Shown here: positions 12,604 to 23,518 of the stretch, one piece after another | Position numbering within the stretch: position 1 is the first letter of the stretch | Layout of the letters: each line of letters opens with the position of its first letter | Assembly: GCA_003013855.2 (NCBI GenBank) | Contig: ML058484.1 | Span: 10,403,344-10,467,343 of the forward strand | Direction of reading: 5' to 3' | DNA length: 64,000 nt | Source: Liriodendron chinense | Taxonomy: Eukaryota; Streptophyta; Magnoliopsida; Magnoliales; Magnoliaceae | The notes under the pieces: model-generated | Databases searched by the model: none | What the model was told of the DNA's origin: nothing | The model's input: only the letters and a program-made list of their open reading frames with translations | Translations under genes and position numbers: made by a program

Positions 12604-12750
12604 CGCAGCTTCTAGAGGTTGTCCATATATTTCACATCTTTTTTTTGCTGATGATACTATTATCTTTGCTAATGGATCAAAAGAAGCTCTCCAGCGACTT
12701 ATAAAGAACATGTGTTATCTCTTTCTTTGTAGGAGGAATGGATTGGTTTG
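12604..12750 (+). pseudogene. LINE reverse-transcriptase fragment
   Basis: In the frame starting about 12619 the sequence translates to a piece containing ISHLFFADDTIIFANG, the catalytic FADD box of a plant non-LTR reverse transcriptase, followed by a typical helix (about LQRLIKNMCYLF). Only about 45 codons are recognisable and no other domain or poly(A) tail is found nearby, so this is an isolated scrap. Confidence 0.65.
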
Positions 12751-14429
12751 TGATGGTTAATGGATGTTGTTGGAGCATTTCATTTGAAGTTTGTTTGGAA
12801 TTTGATGGGCCCTGATACGTCTTGAGCCCATTTTATGAGAGACTAGTATCTTAAGAATAATTGCATTTCGGAGGTTTAATTGAGGAGAGATTCCTCTTAA
12901 TGTTGGACAGCTATGTTTCAACTTATTTCTCTTTTCATTGGGAATTCAAAATGGTTGGTGGGAGTGGGATGAGTCAATTTCTAGAAAGATGTTTGGTGGA
13001 GAACCCAGCTTATGATTATGAATACGACTATGTCATTCAAGATAATCACATAAGAGTTTCTCAAGTTTTGAATAATGGAGTATGGAATGAAAATCATTTA
13101 AATGGAGCCCATTTCCTTGGTGGAAATGGATTTGGAGGAAAGATATTCCACTGAAAGTTGGTTTGTTTGTCTAGCTAGCTCTTTAGCATAAAATCCCCAT
13201 AGATTATCAAATTATGAGATTGGGAATGAATGTTGCATCTTATTGTTTTTGTTTTAATCTTAATTCATAAACAATGGATCTTTATTTAACACAAGGAAAC
13301 TAACAAGAATAATATGGCAAATTTTCAATTTTACTATTATAATATGTTTGCTGGTTGTTGCTATGTATGGAGGTAGATAGCCTCTCAGACTACCATAACA
13401 TTTGAATGTTAATAAATAGAGAATGGGGGAGAATTACTCTCTTTCTCTCTCCTTCACCCATTCTTCTATCCCTCCTGCGTCACTGGCCCACCATTATCAG
13501 TTGTGTTGGATTTTTAGGTTGGAAATGGAGACGAATTAATTTTTTTTAATCAGATTTGATGCATTAATCTTCAAGACCAGCTTGTAGTAGTAACTTCGGA
13601 CTTCTACAAATTTAAATCCATGACAAATGGACTAAAATGTATTTTTGTATAATTAAATCATGATGTGAATTTTTTAAATTTTGACACACAAATGAACTAA
13701 AATGTACTTTTGGATAATTAAATCATGATGTGAATTTTTCTAATTTTAACAATGTCAATTCTCTACGTTAAAAGGTCTCTTCCTAATTTATCTTGGTTAT
13801 AGGAGGTTAAAAAGCCACCATCTACACTTCTAATAGGTCTAAGGAAGACACGCATTATCTACAAAGTGGAAACCACATGATCACACATAGAAATAGAGAG
13901 AAGAGAAGATGAGATGGAGCAACCCCCCCTTCTCCCTCTCTCCCCTAAGACTCAAATGAAAGACTTCTAGGACCTTCTCTCTAAAATATGATCTATTGAT
14001 AAAGAGGAGTTAGGGTTTTAGGTATAGTGCTTTACCACCTTATGAACTTTGATGTATCTCACAGTAAATTACTTTATACTTATAATTAAGTACTTCTACT
14101 ATCATGGTTATCCATTGTAAATTTAAATCTTATGCTAATCAAGCATTAGACCATTAGAATCATTATCAAGTATGAGCAAAACATTTTTTATCACTTAAAA
14201 CAAAATGTTATGGACTAAAAACTTAGTAAAAATATTTAAGACGTTAATTACAACGAGCCAGGTGAAAAAAAAAACCACTTCATATATCCTTGACTAATCA
14301 TATCTAGCGATATAATATGTTCTTGGATAAATCCAATGGATCACATGCTGACTCATATAAGAATCAACGAGCCTTGACAGATGTCTATATAATCACTCAA
14401 TTTTAATAACCTCTGGCAAATCTAACTGG
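12751..14429. other. Gene-free stretch
   Basis: A 97-codon ORF at 12861-13154 (+) has no recognisable domain and no supporting splice context. A 'aaatgtactttt…taattaaatcatgatgtgaattttt' phrase is repeated around 13635 and 13700. Nothing else is identifiable. Confidence 0.4.
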
Positions 14430-14790
14430 ACCCAACTGTTTTTAAAGACTACAATAGGATAGGATTCTAAAAATGAGATAGATCCAAAACTCATGTGGTC
14501 TATACCATACAAAGCAGTGGGAATTGAATACCGGGCAATGACAAAGCTTTGTATCAGGATGATACTTGTTCCTACAGTTTATCTGAATGGTAATAATTCT
14601 ATGAACAGTTTGCATGTCATAAAAACATCATGGTTAGCTCCAGTGATGTTTCAACTGTGGACATTCTATCCCACTGCTTTATTGGTATGGCCCACATGAG
14701 TTTTGGATCTGCCTGATTTTATAATCCTATCCTATTGTGGTCTTTAAAACATATGGATGGACTAGATCTGTTATGGACATCTCTATGGAC
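14430..14790. mobile_element. Foldback element, short variant
   Basis: The left end has 'taaagactacaataggatag' and the right end its inverse near 14723-14747. Inside are the family words 'gatccaaaactcatgtgg' and 'catgagttttggatctgcc' in inverted order. No coding capacity; outer ends not exactly defined. Confidence 0.55.
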
Positions 14791-14906
14791 CCACACAAGC
14801 CGAGGCGGGGCTCACAGGCAATCTCATATTCACATAGCCAGAGGTGGCTGGATCATTGACTGTGGAGCCCACTGTGATGTACGTGGCTTAGCATAGATGA
14901 GGGAGC

Positions 14907-15400
14907 CGACTAGGTGACACCCAGGATCCACCAAGGTGGGTGGGAACTTGACTGTGTGACTCACAGTGATGTATGTGTCTTAAATCCACACCGTCTAACC
15001 ATTTTAACAGCTGATTACCATTTAACAGCTGATTTTAGGGCATGATCCCAAAATTGAAGGTTACTCAAATCGTAAGTCGAAAAACACCACAGGAAACAGT
15101 CGTGATCGAATCCCCACCATTAAAAACTTCATGAATTCACTGGAAAGTTTGTTTGCTATCCAAACTATTGATAAGGTCACAAACACCTAGATGAAGAGAC
15201 CGCACAAATATCATCTTGATCTGAAGAAGTTTTTAATGGTCAATGACCATTGTTTCCTGCACTATGGTCCATCTGGGATTTGAAACTGCTTCATTTTTTG
15301 GATCATGCCCTAAAATGAGCTTTGAATACTGATGAACAGCGTGGATGTAGCCACATACATCATAGTGGCTCCACAGTCAGGGTCCCACCCACCTTGGTGG
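14907..15400. mobile_element. Foldback element, same subfamily as 2580-3074
   Basis: The left arm has CTAGGTGACACCCAGGATCC, GGTGGGTGGGA and GTGATGTATGTGTC; the right arm has their inverse up to CCCACCCACCTTGGTGGAT. The centre carries GGAAACAGT(C/G)GTGATCGA and ATTGATAAGGTCAC. An additional incomplete copy follows at about 15430-15770. Confidence 0.65.
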
Positions 15401-15429
15401 ATATGAGGATCCACCGAGGCTGCGCCCCA

Positions 15430-15770
15430 AATCTCAGTTAGACAGACCGTACCACAGGAAACAGTGGTGATTGACTACTAAAACTTTTCGTGGGCCATAA
15501 AAGTTTTGTATCAACCTGATAGGTGTGTGGTCCCTTCATCCAGATCTTTCTTACCTCAATAACAGGTTGGATAGAAAATAAACATTCCTTTGGTCGCCAA
15601 AGAAGTTTTTAACGGTGGTTATTTAATCACCACTAGTGTGGTCCACCTAATATTTGGATCTGCTTTATTTTATAGACTGAGCCGTAAAATGAGCTGCAAA
15701 ACGGATGGACCGGGTGCATACATCTCAATGGGCTCCATAGGCAGGGATCCACCGAAGTCGAGCCCCTCAG
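15430..15770. mobile_element. Truncated foldback element
   Basis: It starts within the arm ('ccacaggaaacagtggtgat', near 15451) and continues through the loop ('aataacaggttggatagaaaa') to a right arm ending near 'gggctccataggcagggatcc'. The left outer arm is missing. Confidence 0.5.
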
Positions 15771-15879
15771 GCCATTTCGGTAGGTCATCACTTCCATGAA
15801 AATGGTGGGACCCACCACAAAAATCAAGCTGATTAGATCAAGTAACCCCAACACCAGCAAGTTAGCTGGTGTCAAAGCT

Positions 15880-16200
15880 ATGTCAGCCCCATCATGATAT
15901 ATGTGTTTTATCCACGCCGTCCATCCATTTTTTCCAGCCCATTTTAGGGCATGGGCACAAAAGAGAGGCAGATCAAAGTCTCAGGTGAACCACACCAAAG
16001 CAAACATTAGGGATTTAACATAAAATGGATGGACAGCAAGGACCTTCCGTGTTCGTGGTGTGCCAAACATGTAAGTTGATAAAAACCGTTGGCTGTCCAT
16101 TGATTCCAGCTGTGTGGCCCACTTAATGAGCCAACCCAACCTACTTGATTTCCGTTCCAGATGATCTTCATGCTAGGACCTTCCGTGTTCATGGTGCTGA
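15880..16200. mobile_element. Truncated foldback element (left arm)
   Basis: The family start CATCATGATATATGTGTTTT, CGCCGTCCATCCATTTTTT and 'ggcagatcaaagtctcaggtg' is followed by loss of the loop and right arm. 'aggaccttccgtgttc' is directly repeated at about 16038 and 16175. Confidence 0.5.
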
Positions 16201-16627
16201 TGTCTTACACGTGAGGGCTGTCAACGGGTCCAGCTTGGGGTAAAATTTCTGATTTTTAGGCCTGAGCCTAGCCCATTGACACCCCCTTATACCTAAAGCT
16301 GTCATGGGCCATTTCTGGTATAGGCCTTGGCCCAGATTTTGAACCGTTTCATACTCCTAGTCAAAATTTATATTTTTCAAGCTAAAGCCTGGACCATTGA
16401 CACCCCTACTTTTTTTTTTTTATGGGTTAGTTCGTATGCCCCCATTGTTGGTACACCCACCCACCTTTATTAGTCACATCACAATGTTAGCCACCCCCAC
16501 CATGGGAATGGATGCCATGACCTCATTGTTGAAATGAGGCTACCTTCACCTCAATGACACCCCTACTTGAGAAAAACTTTGATACTCTAAGAGCATGACT
16601 GATGATACCAAGGCAATTATAAATTAT

Positions 16628-17070
16628 TAGAGTTGTACATGAGTTGAATTGAGTCGAGCTTGGCATAGGTCGGCTCAGTTCGACCTATAACCTACCCTAA
16701 CTTGAGTTCAACTTGACTCGATTCTCGAGCTTAATTAGTGATCTCGGCTTAGTTTAGTCAGCAGCTTTGGCCAACTCGAGTCGAGTTCAAGTTCAAGCTT
16801 TTGAGTGGAGTTTGAGTCAGCTAAGCTGGAAAAAAAAAGGGCTTGAGCGAATTTTTTTTTTCTCTCAAGATATGAATTAGGGTGCTCAATGCCTATTAAT
16901 ATTATATGTATATTATATATATTTAAGGTATTTAAAACTGGACCAAGTTAAGCCCAAGTCAAATTCAAGCCAAGATTCAGACCAACTCTAGTCAAGCTCA
17001 AGTCATCACAAACTCACCTCAAAATCATTTGAAGCTAAAAGTATAACTCGGCTCAGCTCTATCCATGGTT
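16628..17070. mobile_element. Degenerate hAT MITE related to 23045-23510
   Basis: It begins TAGAGTTGTACATGAG and carries the same GAGTCGAG / CTCGAG words and an internal 'ttaaggtatttaaa' block that appears in the opposite orientation in the intact copy. The right end ('cagctcta' near 17066) has no matching target duplication. Confidence 0.45.
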
Positions 17071-17187
17071 AACCAAGCTAGCTTGGCTCACGAAATCGAG
17101 ATATTTAATGAAACTTTAAATTATGAACCGGATCTTCTTTAATTTTCATTCGACAGGTTTAATACCTTCGCCTAACGCATGACTCAT

Positions 17188-17231
17188 TGAGGCGTGCGAT
17201 CGCACGCCTCATTTGAGACACCCCGGGTGTC
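17188..17231. repeat. Two adjacent perfect palindromes
   Basis: 17188-17211 is a perfect 24-bp palindrome (half-site TGAGGCGTGCGA with its reverse complement). Five bases later, 17217-17231 is a 15-bp palindrome with a single central C (arm GACACCC). The flanks are ordinary AT-rich DNA. Confidence 0.9.
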
Positions 17232-18300
17232 ACTAAATGCATAAAATAGGTGAGGCAGGTAGGTGGAATTTTCTTGTAAAATGCATACCACGGTTTTTTA
17301 ATTCGTATAGTTTTATTATTCACCTGGTGTGGTGTTCTTTACACACTTGACTTACAGATGGTAACTTTTTAAGAACCTCCTGTTTCTTCAAAACCTAGTT
17401 CGACTATAAACACAAAAGGGAAGTAGGTATAGGTACACTAGAATACTTGTCCAACCTACTGTTTATTTGTAGTGACATCCCGGACCCTTCCAAAGTTACC
17501 ACCTTTAGTAATAAGGGTGACAAAGGGCACCGTACCAGGTGAACTCTAAACCTATACGAATTTAAAACCCGAGTTGGTGATTTTACTCGACTTTCATTGG
17601 TCTTTTAGATGTACCTAGAATTTAAAAAAATGAGGCTAATTAGATACAGGATATTTGGATCGGTGGGCGTGAATTGGACGGATAAAAATGAAGAATATCA
17701 GATAGTCTTATTTCAATGAACAAATGTTAGGATCGTAAGAACAATATGATTTATACCCATTGTTTTCGAGAATTTAGACGGTTTAATTTGAGTTAATGGC
17801 TATCATGTGACCATACCGTTTCTCCCTCCAAGTCGAAGCACGAGGCACGCTTCCGCCCATGGCGCCAAGCACATTCCGTTTGAGGTTTTCGAGAATACAT
17901 CCCGACGTATCGCAATAGGATACATCGAGACTTTACCTTTTGAATTTGGGTCATCTTCCAATGATCCAAGCCGTCTATTTGACAAGTCTCAGGTTGTATG
18001 TTTGAAATGTATGGGATTAGTTCAATCCTTCAATAATTTGACTCTTTTTCTTTGAACACCAACTATCACCATAACCTTTGCAATCACAAAGTTGAAATAT
18101 TCATTGTGAGATATTTTTTAGAATCCTTCATCCAAGTGGAGCCCTATCAAATAAACGGTTAGTATTATTGAAAAAGCTCAAATCCAACGGCCACAGTTCC
18201 GACGTCTCTTATTGCAATTAGTCGCGATGTATTCGAGAAAACCTCCTTCCTTTTTCTCTCACACTCCTCCCCTTTTAAAAAAAAACGCATTTCAAATTCT
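17232..18300. other. Gene-free stretch upstream of the methyltransferase gene
   Basis: No gene, retroelement domain or delimited MITE is seen. The distal promoter of the gene at 18913 would lie here. The phrases 'cccgacgtatcgcaata' and 'ttgcaattagtcgcgatgtattcg' recur in altered form between 17900 and 18230. Confidence 0.4.
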
Positions 18301-18359
18301 CGGAAACGCCATCTTTCCTTGCTTTACGAGCTTTGAAAAAAAATCATGGAAAAAAACCT

Positions 18360-18396
<37 letters not shown>

Positions 18397-18912
18397 AGTC
18401 AACGCTTCCAACCCTACATATGTAGAAAGAAAGACGCTAGGGTTTTTCCTCCCTTCCTTCGAAGATACAAGAAGAGGGGAACGATCTCGATTTTCAGCAT
18501 GGTCGATCATTGCCAGCTCGAGGTACGTTCTTGCTGCTTTAAGCTCCCGATTTCGTTTTCGCATCTTTGATCGAGTGTTTTCGTCTTTAATCCTGCTGAA
18601 ATTGAAGAATCTTGAGATTTCGAAGGAAGGGATTGATCTATATCATTATCTGTTTACTTTCTGGGAATTCGTTCGTAGAGTGGATCTTGATGAACTTAGA
18701 AAGGGGATTCGGCTTCTTGAATTTTCGTATTTTAGCTAGAAAATGAAGAATTTAGGTTAATTGATTCATTCAATGTGGATCTGTTTTGAATCACATTAAA
18801 GCTCAGAGTCTTCGATTCGGATTCTGTAATTTTCGAGTATCTGAATTCAATCTGGTTGAGAAAATCGGATGGTTATTGATTCGTGAAGAATCCGGCGTCT
18901 TTGGGGATAGGA
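18300..18912 (+). promoter_or_regulatory. Likely 5' leader of the methyltransferase gene
   Basis: The segment upstream of the start codon has a (CT)n tract at 18362-18394, a common feature of plant leaders. It contains several upstream ATGs (18346, 18499 and others). A possible leader intron runs from CTCGAG|GTACGT (GT at 18523) to an AG at 18805-18806. If unspliced, the 74-codon ORF at 18346-18570 would sit upstream of the main ORF. The transcription start is not determinable from sequence alone. Confidence 0.4.
18362..18394. repeat. (CT)n microsatellite
   Basis: An uninterrupted 33-base CT dinucleotide run in the presumed 5' leader of the downstream gene. Confidence 0.95.
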
Positions 18913-20295
18913 ATGGGGAGATTCTGCTTTCCGAGATGCAGATTCGCGAGGGTAATGGGATTTGCTCAGCTTGTTCTAGGCGGGCTTGTCATACTAGTCA
19001 GCATTACCAGTCTAGTTAGATTCTACTCGGCTGGATTCTTCTTCCACGAAGATGACATTTGCCACCATTTCTATGGTGTTAAGGATGGGTATGCAGATTT
19101 CGACATGAAGGCGTTATCCGACCGGGTCGAAGAAGTCCTCTCTAAGATGGCAGGCCTGCAAGACAAGCTCGAAGCGGCCATGAAAACAATGGAGAAAAAC
19201 ATTTCGAAATCAGAGTTTAAGAGGTTTTTAGAAGAGGAGGTTATCCAACCTCTGTATAGTGCCCATATAACTCTTAGACTGATTCGTATTCCGAATGTCG
19301 AAGATTTCAAATTTGGGGGTTTGAAAGAAGATCCGCTGATAAATTTCTTCACGGTCGAAGAGATCCGGAAGTATATTACTGCGAAGGAGAACCGATTGGG
19401 GAAGATCAATATCTATGGAGTGCACAAGACTTACAGCACACTCGGCCATGCATGTGTCTTGATGAAGAAGGAACTGGAAGAATACATGAATTATGATATT
19501 GGATCTTTCTGTAAAGATGACTGGAACTTAGCCCAGAAGCTGATGATTAATGGGTGTGACCCTTTGCCTCGACGGCGGTGTCTGGCTCGAGCTTCAAAGG
19601 TCTACCAGAAGCCATTGCCAATCAACGAGTCGTTGTGGAAGCTGCCGGATGATCGGAATGTTAGGTGGAGCAATTACCGGTGTCGAAATTTCAAATGCTT
19701 GTCAAGCACGAATCCAAACAGGGGTTATTCGAAGTGCACTGGCTGTTTCGAAATGGAGAAGGAAAAGGTGAAGTGGGTGACTAATACCTCCATTCTGGCT
19801 GATTTTTTGATAAGCGATGTGTTGGCTGTCAAGCCTGGGGAGATAAGGATTGGGCTGGATTTCGGTGTTGGGACGGGGACTTTTGCAGCGAGGATGATAG
19901 AGCGCAACGTGACAATTATCTCGACCGCTTTGAATATTGGGGCGCCTTTCAGTGAGATGATTGCGCTTAGAGGTCTGGTTCCTCTGTATATCACGTTGAA
20001 TCAACGGTTGCCGTTCTTTGATAACACGCTGGACTTGATTCATACGAGTGGGGTTTTGGATGGATGGATTGACATGCAATTGATGGACTTTATCTTGTTT
20101 GATTGGGATCGAATTTTGAGACCTGGTGGGTTGCTCTGGATTGACAGGTTCTTCTGCAGCAGAAAGGATCTGGATGACTACATGTACATGTTCTTGCAAT
20201 TCAGGTACAAGAAACACAAGTGGGTCATCTCTCCTAAATCAAAGGAAGAGGTTTATCTTTCTGCATTATTAGAGAAACCTCCTAGGTCTCTATGA
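18913..20295 (+). CDS. Membrane-anchored SAM-dependent methyltransferase-like protein
   Basis: Intact single-exon ORF of 460 codons ending TGA. I chose the ATG at 18913 because the frame reaches further upstream only through a non-ATG codon; a second ATG (codon 15) is possible. Residues about 16-35 form one hydrophobic segment after an Arg/Cys-rich N-terminus, fitting a type II membrane protein. Residues about 62-90 look coiled-coil forming (KMAGLQDKLEAAMKTME). The C-terminal half holds a Rossmann methyltransferase domain: motif I LDFGVGTGTF with the acidic residue at D316, then TALNIGAPFSEMIALRG, an LPFFDNTLDLIHTSG block, and LRPGGLLWIDRFFC near 402-415. This architecture matches the plant family that includes Arabidopsis At1g29790 and At3g05390 (named from memory). 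Substrate is unknown; Golgi or other endomembrane location is an inference. A Cys-rich stretch before the domain (CRNFKCLSSTN…CTGCF) is notable. Confidence 0.88.
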   Translation: MGRFCFPRCRFARVMGFAQLVLGGLVILVSITSLVRFYSAGFFFHEDDICHHFYGVKDGYADFDMKALSDRVEEVLSKMAGLQDKLEAAMKTMEKNISKSEFKRFLEEEVIQPLYSAHITLRLIRIPNVEDFKFGGLKEDPLINFFTVEEIRKYITAKENRLGKINIYGVHKTYSTLGHACVLMKKELEEYMNYDIGSFCKDDWNLAQKLMINGCDPLPRRRCLARASKVYQKPLPINESLWKLPDDRNVRWSNYRCRNFKCLSSTNPNRGYSKCTGCFEMEKEKVKWVTNTSILADFLISDVLAVKPGEIRIGLDFGVGTGTFAARMIERNVTIISTALNIGAPFSEMIALRGLVPLYITLNQRLPFFDNTLDLIHTSGVLDGWIDMQLMDFILFDWDRILRPGGLLWIDRFFCSRKDLDDYMYMFLQFRYKKHKWVISPKSKEEVYLSALLEKPPRSL

Positions 20296-20422
20296 TCGTA
20301 TTTGTTGTTGCTTGTTCTTTTTATATGATCTTGATCTTAGATATATAATAGTTTATTTCTTTGCAATTTCATCAGTTTCATATTTTAGGACTAGAGAGGT
20401 GCTAAGCCTGAGTCATGCATGT

Positions 20423-20428
20423 AATAAA
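20423..20428 (+). terminator. Candidate poly(A) signal
   Basis: AATAAA lies 128 bases after the methyltransferase stop codon, at a usual distance for a plant 3' end. Confidence 0.5.
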
Positions 20429-23036
20429 AAACTCAATCTTTGCATCTGCTGATTGGCCCACTTAAGCAAAGCAAGGGCTGTTGATGGTATGTTGGTATAT
20501 TCAAAATCCTCCCACCTTTAGGTGGCCCAATCAGCGTGCATAATTCAGTCTTATCTGCATGACTCAGATTAGCATTTGTCATGTAATTTTAGAAAACAAT
20601 AATTCAAAACTGGTGGCTTCTCAAATATAATCATCTGTGATCTGTTATTACAGACAATGCTTTGTTATCGACATTGTCGCTTTTCCTATCTCAGCCCTCT
20701 CCACTTTTCTTAAACCCAACCATTTGCTCTTTACTGTTTTAACTGATTTGAGCCAAAGCATGCCCATGTCTAGCCTCTGGGCTAAGGACCCAAGTTAAGG
20801 CCCTGCACATCTAGCATAGTGGGTGCATGGATAAAAGAGAAGAGATCACAGTCTTCTTCTCAAAAATAGCCCCTGAATCACAAGGAGAGAAATCTTTAAA
20901 AACGAGAAATACAAGTGATATTATTGATGAAATGTCTGAAAAAGTTTGTTTACAAAGCCCTAAATGTGACTTATATAAGCCCTAAACCTAAATTCGTAAC
21001 TTTCCCAAAATAGTAATGGTAAATTTACTAAAAATTATAAACAACTTCTAATATAACCCAACTTTTTGCCATGACTCAAATGAGGACTTTAAGTTACTCC
21101 AAGACCCTCCAAACCCTTAAAAACCCTAAAAATAGTCAAAAACCATAACTTACTAAAAACAGTAAATTTTGACTTAAAACTCAAAATTAACTCCTACAGT
21201 GACCTTGTTTGGTAAAACCATTCAAATGGGAGGAATTGGGAGTAGATGGGGTAGGAGGTGCGTTTGGATGGGAGTACATGTTGGTAAATGAAATTGGGAA
21301 TAAATGAATTGGGAACAAATGAGGCTGATTTGAAATCCTGAGGAATAGAGATTTGGGAGTAATTGGTGTTAAATGCCTTTTTTGGCTTCCTTTGAGGGTC
21401 GCACGAGTAAACAAAGGTGTTGCTACACCCCTAATCCGCCGTACATGTGGCATGCTAACGATGCTCTAAAAGAATCCAATTATTGGCTACATCACTGAAA
21501 TCACACCAATAAAATGATCCAAACCATCTAAACATTAGCCATCGAAATGGATGGTTTAAAAAATATTGGCAAGTTGTTTATTTGTGATCCTTACGTTTGT
21601 GGCTCACTTGAGGCTTTGAATTTCCTCATTTTTGGCCAAAGTATATATTTCAATGGGCTTATTACAATCATTTTGTGAAATATCACACATAGTCACTAAT
21701 TTGGGATATCACATATGTTCTTGTGAATAAATTGAAGTATTCAAATGCATTCTAATTCCTCCCATATACTCCCATCCAAACAAGATATTTGGATTCCAAT
21801 GCATTTCATTTACAAGCGACCAAACACAATTGAGGATTTCATTTGAGTGTAACTGTGAAATAGATTTCATTTACCTCCATTTACAAGCTCTCAAATGAGC
21901 CCCTTATTCCCATCCAAACAACCCCTAACTTGAACTTTCTAACCCAATTTCCTTCAATCTAGCAGTCTATATAATTTTCCTTGATCTTGTCCTACATCAA
22001 CATCCTGTGAGGTAAGGAGTTGGACTCAGGCCAAGACAGGTCCACCACTGAAAGATAGCTGAGCAATGTTAAATAAGTTGAGCTGGATGGGGCAGGGGAG
22101 GCTTACTTTTCAGCAATGTTCAAAAACTTTGTGGTTCGACTCAGAACTCGTCTGAGTCAACTTGAATTGAGTAGATTTTGAGCTGAGTCTATTGGCAACT
22201 TGCTTGCGAGCTTAACTTGGTCAGAACTCGCCAAGACTCGTCGAGTTGGCCCCAGAACTTGGTCAACTCGATATGACTAGGTGTGACTTGACTGAGTTAC
22301 TCTCCCAATCAACTACTTTGATTTACAAAAAATCAAATGTGCGTAGCAAGAAAAAAAATGTGCGTAGCAAGATTGAACAAACTCTCTCAAGGGATAGCAC
22401 GAACCGGACACCAGCGCAACAAATAGCACAATTATGCTTTTTTCTTTGTAATTTATTTACTTTAGCCATTTAAATAATTTTAAATTTTTTTTTATCACAC
22501 TGAATACTTGAAATTTAATAATTACTTGCATCTTGAGTCAAGTAAAGACTCAGTCGCATCCTTGAGTTGACCCGACCCGGCTAGACATCAAGTCAAGGTT
22601 TCAAGCTTTTGAACTATGATTTTTGGGCCTTTAGGCAGATGTGGGATGGACTCGGGCTGGGCCTGAGTTACCCAGCTTGCTTCCAGTCATGCTCATAGAG
22701 CCATTCAAGGAAGAAGAAGGGTGTTTTTCCTTGTGGGATATTATCGTTCCCAGTGCTGTCTGCTCTTTCTGCAAATACAGGTGATGATGCTGTTGCTCCA
22801 TTTAATTATAACATGACCAAGCTATCCCCTAACAGCAGAGGAAGAACAGGCATTAAAACATGCATTGTATTAGACTAACAGGAATTTGTTATTGTTACAG
22901 TAAACCTTCCGGATCTGTTTGGATGCGGCCAGTTTTCATTTCTCATGAAATCTGCAAATGACAACCTCCTTCCCCTTTTAAAAAAGTGCACATGCTAATA
23001 TTTGCCATGGGTTAAAAAACCAAACTGTTCATCAAA
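20429..23036. other. Gene-free stretch with Tourist-like and other repeats
   Basis: Nested Tourist-like MITE material occupies about 21200-21930: GCGTTTGGATGGGAGTACAT near 21261, and an inverse TCCCATCCAAACAACCCC near 21911, with further inverse copies near 21767. From 22120 to 22640 there is CTCGTCGAGT / GACTCGTC-rich hAT-like text. No gene is recognisable. Confidence 0.5.
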
Positions 23037-23044
23037 CTCGCCAT

Positions 23045-23510
23045 TAGAGCTGAACATGAGCCAAGTTAGCTCGGTTAACTCGCTCGACTCGGCTCAAATA
23101 AGCTTGATTCGGCTTGGATCAAAGCTAGGTTCAAGCCAAGCCTAGCTGAGCTATTTTTTTGAGCTTGAAATAATTTCGAGCCAAGTTCAAGCTGACCTGA
23201 GCTCGACTTGACTCGGTTCAAATCTCGGCTTAAATACCTTAAATATATATAATATCGATTGAATTCGAGCATCCTAATCCCTACCCTTTTAAAAAAAATT
23301 TGCCCAAACTCTCTTTTTGTTTTTCACTCAAGTGGATCTGAACTCGGCTCAAAAGCTCGAACTCGAACTTGGCTCGAGCTGCTGACCAAATCGAGCTGAG
23401 TTCGCCAGTCAGGCTCGAGGACCGAGCCAAACTCGAGTTGGGGTAGGCTGCTGACCGAGCCGAGCCGAGCTGCACAAACTCAACTCAGGTTCAGCTTGTG
23501 TACAGCTCTA
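23045..23510. mobile_element. hAT-type MITE, intact ends
   Basis: 466 bp bounded by TAGAGCTGAACATGAGCC and an inverse right end (TGTACAGCTCTA), with a perfect 8-bp target duplication CTCGCCAT at 23037-23044 and 23511-23518. An 8-bp duplication with TAGAGCTG termini is diagnostic of hAT. The interior has dense short GAGCTCGG / CTCGAGCC words in both orientations, as expected for subterminal transposase-binding motifs. It is non-coding and so depends on an autonomous element elsewhere. Confidence 0.88.
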
Positions 23511-23518
23511 CTCGCCAT

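Noticed and set aside
12861..13154. 97-codon ORF with a Tyr/Asp-rich stretch
   Set aside because: No recognisable domain, no splice or regulatory context, and it lies in repeat-rich intergenic DNA.
17188..17231. Considered as a Rho-independent-type terminator
   Set aside because: Such terminators are not expected in plant nuclear DNA, there is no U-run after the stem, and no gene ends here.
19702..20217. 171-codon minus-strand ORF
   Set aside because: It is the antisense shadow of the methyltransferase coding sequence and has no domain of its own.
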